Origin: JABWBP01 sp964522165
GTDB lineage: Bacteria; Calditrichota; Calditrichia; RBG-13-44-9; J075
NCBI GenBank assembly: GCA_964522165.1
Contig: CAZFVV010000073.1
Coordinates: 1 to 24,344, forward strand
Direction: 5' to 3'
DNA: 24,344 nucleotides
Shown: one piece after another, positions 1-5,516 of the stretch
Position numbering within the stretch: position 1 is the stretch's first letter
Layout: each line of letters starts with the position of its first letter
The notes under the pieces: generated by a model
The model's input: the letters and a program-made list of their open reading frames with translations, nothing else
What the model was told of the DNA's origin: nothing
Database searches by the model: none
Position numbers and translations under genes: made by a program

Positions 1-103
1 AGGGGTTTTAACCCCGATTGACGGTTTCGCTCGCTTAGGTTTACGCCTATGCGGAAGGCCGGGATGCACTCCTGATTTCTTGCCTGGGCGATACTTTGGT
101 CAC

Positions 104-145
104 ATGCAAATAAGATTAGGTGATTGAGTGATAGAGTTTTGCATT
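104..145. repeat. Short octamer tract framed by a 7-bp inverted repeat
   Basis: Three 8-base units follow in phase (gattaggt at 114, gattgagt at 122, gatagagt at 130). The tract is framed by ATGCAAA (104-110) and TTTGCAT (138-144), which are perfect reverse complements. It lies 25 bases before the first TPR gene. The first 100 bases of the window show only a GGGGT/ACCCC hairpin (2-15) and no gene. Confidence 0.55.
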
Positions 146-169
146 GAATGACAACGGGGTTGGCTGGCT

Positions 170-898
170 ATGAGTTATATCAATACATTTTTGCTAATTA
201 AAGACATGCTAAGCGGGAAAAAACCGGATGCGAAAGAGTTGCTTGCCGGGGTAAAAAAAGAGGAGGTTCTGAATAGTATTAAAAGGACTAAGTCCGGCCT
301 TCCGCAACCTTTCAAGGTTACCTGGGAACCCGTGGAAGAAGAAAACTTTGCAAAATTGCCCCGCTCCGTAAAAACGAAACTTTCCCGGATATATGAAAAG
401 CTGCCCCAATTTCCCGGGGAGCAGTTGCCGCTGCTGCTGGAGTTGAAAGAAAAATATCCCAGCGTCCCGGTAATTCACAATTACCTGGGTTTAGTTTATG
501 CCTATACCGGCCAGATTGAAAAACATTTTCAAACCATCAGTGAAACAGCCGAAAATTTCCCCGGGTATTTATTCGGCAAAATAGCTCTTGCTGAATATTA
601 TTTGAATCAGAACGAGCACCAAAAAGTGCCGGCGATATTCGATAATAAATTCGAGCTATATCAACATTTTCCACCCAACACCCCGGTATTTCACATTAGC
701 GAAGCGCGCTCTTTTTATTGCGTTACCGGAATTTATTATGCCAGGGCGAACAAACTCCCGCGCGCTTTATTGTGCTATTTCACTTTGGAATCCATCGCCC
801 CGGATCATGCCGCAACTCAAAGATTGGGGAATGAGATAATCCTGAAGGAAATAGAAAAACTGATGCAGAAAATCAAACCCAAAAAAATTCGCAGATAA
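170..898 (+). CDS. TPR-like helical repeat protein
   Basis: Predicted soluble 242-residue protein with no signal peptide or membrane segment. Residues about 84-131 (a leucine-rich helix, then YPSVPVIHNYLGLVYAYTG), 134-165 and 182-215 read as helix-turn-helix units with the small and aromatic spacing of tetratricopeptide repeats (AEYYLNQNEHQK; GIYYARANKLPRALLCY). The first 80 residues and the last 25 are Lys-rich and outside the repeats. TPR proteins act as protein-binding scaffolds; nothing here names a partner. The start is the ATG after a weak GGGG-containing site, and an octamer array (114-145) lies just upstream. A second TPR gene follows in the same direction, so the two may be a unit. 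No specific function can be assigned. Confidence 0.8.
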   Translation: MSYINTFLLIKDMLSGKKPDAKELLAGVKKEEVLNSIKRTKSGLPQPFKVTWEPVEEENFAKLPRSVKTKLSRIYEKLPQFPGEQLPLLLELKEKYPSVPVIHNYLGLVYAYTGQIEKHFQTISETAENFPGYLFGKIALAEYYLNQNEHQKVPAIFDNKFELYQHFPPNTPVFHISEARSFYCVTGIYYARANKLPRALLCYFTLESIAPDHAATQRLGNEIILKEIEKLMQKIKPKKIRR

Positions 899-916
899 AA
901 CAGGGTCCAGGTTCTA

Positions 917-951
917 ATGGTTGATGGTGGATAATTGATCTGGGGATTGAA
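917..951. repeat. Short heptamer tract between the two TPR genes
   Basis: Units atggttg, atggtgg, ataattg and atctggg follow at 7-base steps from 917. C-rich words of roughly opposite sense (CCAACCA, CATCACC) lie at 959-974. The tract includes the TTG at 935 that would begin a longer second TPR protein, an argument against that start. Confidence 0.45.
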
Positions 952-1009
952 CGAAGAGCCAACCACTTCATCACCAAATTTTCCCGACAATAAATCAAAC
1001 ACCGATCTC

Positions 1010-1990
1010 ATGAATCCCACCTTCAAAGCGCGGTTAGACGAGGCGGTGAAGCTGAAGCAGGCGAAGCAGTTGAACCCCGCCTGGGAGGCTTTCCGCGAGC
1101 TGGCGCGAGAAAATCCCGCTTCGGCGTATTTCTGGTCCAACTACGCCCACCTCGCTTTGCTGATGAATCGCCTGCCGGAAGCTCGCCAGTTTGCCGAACA
1201 CGCTCTCAGCCTGGATCCCCATTCCCGTTTTTCCCGCCTCTTCTACGCCGAAATCCTGATCCGCCAGAACGAAGCCGGTCTTGCCTTAGCAATCGTCCGG
1301 GAACTGATGGATGAAAAACCGGAAATTCCCCTGTTGAAAAAGCTGCTCAAGGCGCTGAAAACGGAGGAGGCGGCAGCGTTAATCCCCCTCTTTCAGGAGT
1401 GGCTGCGGCGCTATCCCGCCCACCCGGAATTACTCTCCACCGCGGCGGAATTTTACCATAAAGCCGAGCAAACCGACCGCGCCATCGCGCTGTACCAGGA
1501 AATGTTGCAAAAAGGAGAAGCCTCGGACTTCGCGTATGAACGATTGATCGCCCTGAAAACCCGGGGACTCTCCAGCGAGGAGAAAATCATGCAATTGGAA
1601 GCGATCCTGAAGTTATCCTCCCGCAAAACCAACGTGCACTTGTTAGGCCTGCTGGCCCAGGAATACAAAAAGGTCGGCGAGTGGGATAAGGCGGAGCAAA
1701 CTTACCGGGAGATTCTGAAGCTGGCGCCCCATGATCTCTTTCAAAAAAAGCAATTAGGATTTTTGTATGCCCGGAAAGGAGATTTGGAGCGCACCATCGA
1801 GATTCTCAGCGATTGCCTGCTGAATGATCCCGATGATACTTACGTGCGCGCCTCCCTGTTTTCCGCGTTTCAGAAAGCCGGGGCCAAAACCGCGGCGCTG
1901 CAATTGATCGAGCAGGTGCTGGCGCGTTACCCGGACCGGAAAAGCTATTTCGGGCTGGGAAAGAAAGTGAAGAAGTGGCCGGGGAAGTGA
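1010..1990 (+). CDS. Tetratricopeptide repeat protein
   Basis: A 326-residue all-helical protein built almost entirely of TPR-type units. Examples are AWEAFRELARENPASAYFW near residue 24, ARQFAEHALSLDPHSRF near 58, AIALYQEMLQKG near 158, WDKAEQTYREILKLAPHD near 225 and LERTIEILSDCLLNDPDD near 259. No signal peptide, membrane helix or enzymatic domain is visible. It is probably a cytoplasmic scaffold or assembly factor. The frame stays open upstream to a TTG at 935, but that extension is low-complexity and falls in a 7-base repeat tract (917-951). I therefore take the ATG at 1010, where the helical repeats begin, although no clear ribosome site precedes it. It converges with the transporter gene, leaving only 36 bases between the stops. 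The TPR call is firm and the role unknown. Confidence 0.82.
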   Translation: MNPTFKARLDEAVKLKQAKQLNPAWEAFRELARENPASAYFWSNYAHLALLMNRLPEARQFAEHALSLDPHSRFSRLFYAEILIRQNEAGLALAIVRELMDEKPEIPLLKKLLKALKTEEAAALIPLFQEWLRRYPAHPELLSTAAEFYHKAEQTDRAIALYQEMLQKGEASDFAYERLIALKTRGLSSEEKIMQLEAILKLSSRKTNVHLLGLLAQEYKKVGEWDKAEQTYREILKLAPHDLFQKKQLGFLYARKGDLERTIEILSDCLLNDPDDTYVRASLFSAFQKAGAKTAALQLIEQVLARYPDRKSYFGLGKKVKKWPGK

Positions 1991-2011
1991 TTCGATGGCT
2001 GGAACTTTCCT

Positions 2012-2039
2012 GCGCTATGCGCCCGGCTATGCGCGCTCG
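2012..2039. repeat. Short heptamer tract at the 3' end of the permease gene
   Basis: Four 7-base steps (gcgctat, gcgcccg, gctatgc, gcgctcg) span the permease stop and the short gap to the convergent TPR gene. As in the small-subunit gene, the last codons and stop of the minus-strand gene read GCATAG from within the repeat. Confidence 0.55.
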
Positions 2040-3505
2040 AACACTCGCATCAGCACATAATAAATCCCGAACGAAACAATCGCCGCGGAAAACCAGGCGC
2101 CATCGAATAAAAAAGAGATACCCGGGTGAAGTTTTCCGCTCAGCGCCATTAGAATTCCCGCCGCCGTTGCAATAATCGCACTGCGATTGAATCCGTTGGA
2201 AAACGCATACTCTCCCTTTTCCCGGTAGAGCTCTGCCAGGTTCAGCTTATAGCGGCGAATGAACAGGTAGTCGCAGACAATGACCCCGCCCACCGCGCCC
2301 AATAGACCGGAATAGCTGATCAGCCAGGTGAGATACATTCCCAGCAGCTTCCAGGGCATGATCAGGATGCCGATGACGCCGGCAATCAGTCCCCCGGCGC
2401 GGCAGCCGATCTTCCGGGGGGCCAGGTTGGAGATGCTGTTGGCCGGGGAAACCACGTTCGCAGCGATATTGGTGCTGAGGGTGGCAATGATCAGCGTTGC
2501 CATCACTAAAATGCCCAGGAAAGGGCTGTTATAATCATCCGCCAGACGGGAAAGCAATACCACCGGGTCCCAAATCGCCTCGCCGTAAAGTATCAGGGTG
2601 GCGCTGGTTACGGCAATGCCAATGAAGGCAAACAGGGGCATGGTGGTTAGCAAGCCGATTCCCTGCCCGATGGCCTGATCCCTCTGGCTGCGGGCGTAGC
2701 GGGTAAAATCGGGAATGTTGAGGGAAAGGGTGGCCCAGAAGCCGACCATGGCGGTCAGCCAGGGAATGAACAGCTTGAAAATGAATTCCGGGAGAGACCG
2801 CTCCTCTTTTGCTTGAATCAATTCATCGGATTTTGCTAAAATCACCCCCAGGCCGCCGGCTTTAAGGGAGGCCCAGAAGAGCAGCAGCAAACCGGTTACC
2901 AACAGGAAAGGAGCGGCCAGGGTTTCCATCCATTTAATGGAGTTGGTCCCCGCCCAGACAAAATACATATTGATCAGCCAGAAAACCATGAAGCTAAGAT
3001 AATGCGGCAGGCCGTAGCCCATAAACTGCCATCCGCTGCCGATCTGGCTCCATTCTGCCCACAAAGTGGAAATGATCGAGTAAATGGCCATGCCGCCGAT
3101 CCAGGTCTGGATGCCGAACCACCCGCAGGCCACTAAGGAGCGCAGCAGCGAAGGAATGTGCGCCCCGTGAATCCCAAATGACGCCCGGGCGTACACCGGA
3201 AACGAAATCCCATATTTCGTTCCCGCGTGGCCGTTGAGCAGCAGGGGAATGAGCACGATCGCGTTGCCCAGCAAAATAGTCAACAGGCTTTGCCACCAGT
3301 TCATCCCTGCGTTGATCATGCTGGCGGCCAGCATGTAGGTAGGGATGCACACGCTCATGCCCACCCACAACGCGGCAATGTGCCAGACGTTCCAGGTGCG
3401 GTCTTTGATGGGAGTGGGAGCAAGGTCGGCGTTGCTGAGATGGCTGTCAGGAAGCGTTTCCGCAAGCTCCACCATGCCGCCGCTATATTTGTTTTTTGAT
3501 TTCAT
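2027..3505 (-). CDS. NCS1 family nucleobase/hydantoin/allantoin-type permease
   Basis: A 492-residue inner-membrane protein with about 12 hydrophobic helices, the usual length for nucleobase:cation symporter-1 proteins. Family signatures include NADLAPTPIKDRTW (25-38), ACGWFGIQTWIGG (126-138), WATLSLNIPDFTRYA (257-271) and STNIAANVVSPANSISNLAP (344-363). By analogy with the hydantoin transporter Mhp1, the Trp and Gln in GWFGIQTW, the Trp before ATLSLN and an Asn in the NIAAN region line the substrate site. The C-terminal LAELYREKGEYAFSNGFN resembles allantoin/uracil permeases. Substrate cannot be fixed from sequence. An in-frame GTG at 3514 abuts the GAGGAGAGG site, so the ATG at 3505, about nine bases downstream, is the better start. 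It lies last in the minus-strand hydroxylase block, suggesting uptake of an N-heterocycle, but a 304-base gap with a REP pair separates them. Confidence 0.9.
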   Translation of the reverse strand: MKSKNKYSGGMVELAETLPDSHLSNADLAPTPIKDRTWNVWHIAALWVGMSVCIPTYMLAASMINAGMNWWQSLLTILLGNAIVLIPLLLNGHAGTKYGISFPVYARASFGIHGAHIPSLLRSLVACGWFGIQTWIGGMAIYSIISTLWAEWSQIGSGWQFMGYGLPHYLSFMVFWLINMYFVWAGTNSIKWMETLAAPFLLVTGLLLLFWASLKAGGLGVILAKSDELIQAKEERSLPEFIFKLFIPWLTAMVGFWATLSLNIPDFTRYARSQRDQAIGQGIGLLTTMPLFAFIGIAVTSATLILYGEAIWDPVVLLSRLADDYNSPFLGILVMATLIIATLSTNIAANVVSPANSISNLAPRKIGCRAGGLIAGVIGILIMPWKLLGMYLTWLISYSGLLGAVGGVIVCDYLFIRRYKLNLAELYREKGEYAFSNGFNRSAIIATAAGILMALSGKLHPGISFLFDGAWFSAAIVSFGIYYVLMRVFERA

Positions 3506-3514
3506 ACGATTCAC

Positions 3515-3565
3515 CCTCTCCTCGTTCCGCAGGATCTTCGGCGGAACGCCCGGGGCAACACCCCG
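3515..3565 (-). promoter_or_regulatory. Leader hairpins abutting the ribosome site of the permease gene
   Basis: Read on the minus strand, the permease leader holds two perfect stem-loops in tandem. The first is CGGGG/CCCCG (3561-3565 with 3551-3555, 5-base loop). The second is GTTCCGC/GCGGAAC (3541-3547 with 3524-3530, 10-base loop). The second stem ends directly at the strong Shine-Dalgarno GAGGAGAGG (3523-3515), about nine bases before the ATG at 3505. No T-run follows, so this is not an intrinsic terminator. A role in mRNA stability or initiation control is inference. Confidence 0.4.
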
Positions 3566-3607
3566 CGTTACTATTTTGGTAGTTCTATATCGTTAATGCT
3601 GGCATAA

Positions 3608-3677
3608 GATTCCTGCATTCGCAGGAATGACAGCTAAACTACTGTTGTTTATGTCATTCCGGCTTCATGCCGGAATC
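3608..3677. repeat. Inverted pair of REP-like palindromes (BIME-like)
   Basis: Two perfect 8-bp stem-loops face each other. ATTCCTGC/GCAGGAAT (3609-3616 with 3621-3628, loop ATTC) is followed by GAC. GTC then precedes ATTCCGGC/GCCGGAAT (3656-3663 with 3669-3676, loop TTCAT). The GAC/GTC tails and outer GATTCC/GGAATC make the whole 70 bp a head-to-head dimer. This is the architecture of bacterial REP/BIME elements, which are usually mobilised by RAYT transposases. No RAYT gene lies in the window. The stem cores differ (CTGC versus CCGGC), so the two units are not identical copies. Confidence 0.7.
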
Positions 3678-3809
3678 TTTTTGCTCCTTCTTCAGCATTA
3701 CCTTTGTAGCACTACCACTATTTCTTCCTTGCAACGCTCTGCACTACCCTCTCCCTACTCGACGCAGAGTGTCACCCGGCCCTCATTGCACGCGGGGCGG
3801 GGAACGAGA

Positions 3810-4694
3810 TCAGCCGCGGCGGGCGCGTTCGAATGCCTGATGTAACACCTGCGCCGCCAATACCCGGGCCAGGTGGCGGCGGAACTCCGCGGAGGCGTGA
3901 ATATCGCTGCCGGGGTCGATGTCCAGCGCGGCCGCGGTTTCCGCAGCGGCGCGGATCGCTTCTTCCCCGGGCATTTCCCCGGCGAGCGCCTGCATCGCCC
4001 GGCGGGCTTCCACGGGGCCGTCTCCGACGCTCAAGAACACCAGCCGGGCTTCCCGGCAGCGCTGTTTTTCGTCCAACGCTACCACCGCGGCGGCGCCGGC
4101 CAGGGCGTAATCCCCGTGGCGGCGGGCGACTTCCTTAAACGCCCAGCCGCTGCGCGGCGGCAGGGGCGGAATGAGGATTTCCGTGAGCAGCTCTTCCGGC
4201 TGCATGGCGGTGGCGAACATCCCCACGAAGAAGTCTCGCGCGGGAATCTCTCGTTCTCTCTCCCGGCCGCGGATTTTGAAACCGGCGTCCAGCGCCAGCA
4301 TGACCGCGGGAAGCTCCGCGGCCGGGTCGGCGTGGGCGATGCTCCCTCCAAAGGTGCCGCGATTGCGAATCTGGGGATGGGCGACGTGCGGCATGGTCTC
4401 GCGGATCAAGGGGGCGCGTTCCGCGAAGAGGGGATGGTTTTCTCCTTCGCGCTGGCGGGCCATCGCGCCGACGCAGAGTCCCCCGGAATCACCCGGGCGC
4501 ACGTAGGTCAAACCGGAAACGCGATTGAGATCAATGATCACCGCCGGCTGGGCCAGGCGGAAGTTCATGGTAGGAATGAGGCTTTGGCCCCCGGCTAACA
4601 GTTTGGCTTCGTAGCCGTGCTGGGTTAACAGCGCCAAAACCTCTTCCTCGCTGGCGGGCGTGAAATATTTAAAGGGAGCGGGTTTCATCGTCAT
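3810..4694 (-). CDS. FAD-binding medium subunit of molybdenum hydroxylase (CoxM/XdhB-like)
   Basis: A 294-residue flavoprotein subunit of the xanthine dehydrogenase/CO dehydrogenase family, about the length of CoxM. Both FAD-binding signatures are present: AGGQSLIP at 34-41 and RNRGTFGGSIAHADPAAELPA at 111-131 (the family's TxGGS loop). The C-terminal CoxM/CODH FAD C domain follows from about 180 (FKEVARRHGDYALAGAAA). It should pass electrons from the two iron-sulfur clusters of the small subunit to an acceptor through FAD. It is the fourth gene of the S-L-G-M order. The start ATG (4694) and a second one at 4688 lie at the edge of a 7-base repeat array, and no Shine-Dalgarno is visible. Translation may depend on an unusual leader or be inefficient. 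Family confident, physiological acceptor unknown. Confidence 0.92.
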   Translation of the reverse strand: MTMKPAPFKYFTPASEEEVLALLTQHGYEAKLLAGGQSLIPTMNFRLAQPAVIIDLNRVSGLTYVRPGDSGGLCVGAMARQREGENHPLFAERAPLIRETMPHVAHPQIRNRGTFGGSIAHADPAAELPAVMLALDAGFKIRGREREREIPARDFFVGMFATAMQPEELLTEILIPPLPPRSGWAFKEVARRHGDYALAGAAAVVALDEKQRCREARLVFLSVGDGPVEARRAMQALAGEMPGEEAIRAAAETAAALDIDPGSDIHASAEFRRHLARVLAAQVLHQAFERARRG

Positions 4695-4796
4695 TCACCA
4701 TTCTCTATTCTCCATTCACCATTCACTATTCACCATTCTCCATTCAAGCCTGTTAATAGTGAATAATGAACTGCGAATAGTGAATTTTTAATTGAT
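4691..4796. repeat. Foldback heptamer array between CoxG-like and FAD-subunit genes
   Basis: Eight consecutive 7-base units of consensus YYATTCW run without interruption over 4691-4746 (ccattca, ctattct and similar). After 8 bases there follow about six 7-base units of the opposite sense (4755-4796), including aatagtg twice and aataatg. The second block is an imperfect reverse complement of the first, so a transcript could fold back. The array fills essentially the whole spacer and contains the start ATG of the downstream gene and the TAA stop of the upstream one. Confidence 0.8.
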
Positions 4797-5408
4797 AGTG
4801 GAAATAATCATCCAGGCCAGGAAAAGAACAATCACTGCCGCCGCGCCAATCCACATCGCCGGCCGGGAGCGGAAGCTTTCCCGGAATACATCTTTGGCGA
4901 CCGCGCGGGCGAATTCCTCCTGGGTGGGCGCGGTATAAGCCTGCGCCGCCGGGGAATCCCCGGAGATGCGCGTCTGCAAGGCCCGGTTGAGCCCCTCCAG
5001 CGCCTGGCGGGTCATGCTCCGGCCCACGGTATCCAGCAGCCGCTGGCCCACCCCGGCCAGCCGCCCGCCTACCTGGAGCTCCGCCTGGTACCTCATCAAG
5101 GTGGAATTCGCGCCTTGCGCGATCAATTCCACCCGCGCGGCGCCATTTGCAAAACCCTGCGCTCCCTTGCTGTCCACTAACATGGTGTAGCGCTCCGGGG
5201 GCTGTTTATCCTTCAGGGCCACTTTGCAGGAGAAAACCCCGTTGACCGGCCCCACCTGAACCCGCATGGCGCTTTCGTACTGGTCCTCCGCGGTTTTTTC
5301 TAACTTTTCGGTTCCGGGAAGGGTTTGCGCTAACACTTCCGGGTCTTGCAGCAGTTCCCAAACCCGTTCCCGCGCTCCTTGAAACGTAAATTCGCCTTCT
5401 ATTTTCAT
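4788..5408 (-). CDS. coxG: CoxG-like SRPBCC protein with C-terminal membrane anchor
   Basis: A 206-residue protein. Residues 1-145 match the CoxG/START-like SRPBCC fold: MKIEGEFTFQGARERVWELLQDPEVLAQTLPG, then VNGVFSCKVALKD and the closing long helix LAGVGQRLLDTVGRSMTRQAL. Residues about 184-204 form one hydrophobic helix (MWIGAAAVIVLFLAWMIIST), giving a C-terminal anchor with the domain in the cytoplasm. CoxG has been described as the factor that recruits CO dehydrogenase to the membrane and, more recently, as a quinone-binding partner, so it probably links the hydroxylase to the respiratory chain here. A good site (AAGGATGAGG) lies five bases before the ATG. Its position between the large and medium subunit genes supports the link. 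CoxG homologues also accompany non-CO hydroxylases, so it does not prove CO oxidation. Confidence 0.88.
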   Translation of the reverse strand: MKIEGEFTFQGARERVWELLQDPEVLAQTLPGTEKLEKTAEDQYESAMRVQVGPVNGVFSCKVALKDKQPPERYTMLVDSKGAQGFANGAARVELIAQGANSTLMRYQAELQVGGRLAGVGQRLLDTVGRSMTRQALEGLNRALQTRISGDSPAAQAYTAPTQEEFARAVAKDVFRESFRSRPAMWIGAAAVIVLFLAWMIISTIN

Positions 5409-5444
5409 CGCAACCTCATCCTTAAAAGAAAAAAGAAGTATTCA

Positions 5445-5516
5445 GGTGTTATGGTGTTCGAGTGTTCCGGTGTACTGGTAAATTGGGTATCCGACACTAT
5501 AACACCGAACACGTCA
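5445..5516. repeat. In-phase octamer foldback array between large-subunit and CoxG-like genes
   Basis: Nine consecutive 8-base units keep one phase over 72 bases. The first four have consensus RGTGTWMY (ggtgttat at 5445, ggtgttcg at 5453, agtgttcc at 5461, ggtgtact at 5469). The next two are degenerate. The last three (gacactat, aacaccga, acacgtca at 5493-5516) are reverse-complement versions of the same unit. The TGA stop of the large-subunit gene falls inside the final unit. The spacer contains little else except a purine-rich run next to the CoxG-like start. Confidence 0.75.

Larger units (their letters stand above)
3506..3809. other. 304-base spacer between permease and FAD-subunit genes
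   Basis: This gap holds the permease leader hairpins (3515-3565) and an inverted pair of REP-like palindromes (3608-3677). From about 3680 to 3800 there is a C/T-rich tract with loose 7-base phasing around 3739-3766 (units starting ct, such as ctctgca and ctaccct). No open frame here has a credible ribosome site, and I see no convincing promoter or T-tailed terminator. Confidence 0.5.

Noticed and set aside
1..169. tRNA, rRNA fragment or gene remnant at the left edge
   Set aside because: Only a small GGGGT/ACCCC hairpin and the octamer tract are visible, with no cloverleaf or recognisable coding piece.
4691..4796. CRISPR array
   Set aside because: Repeats are 7 bases with no spacers of constant length, and no cas genes are present.
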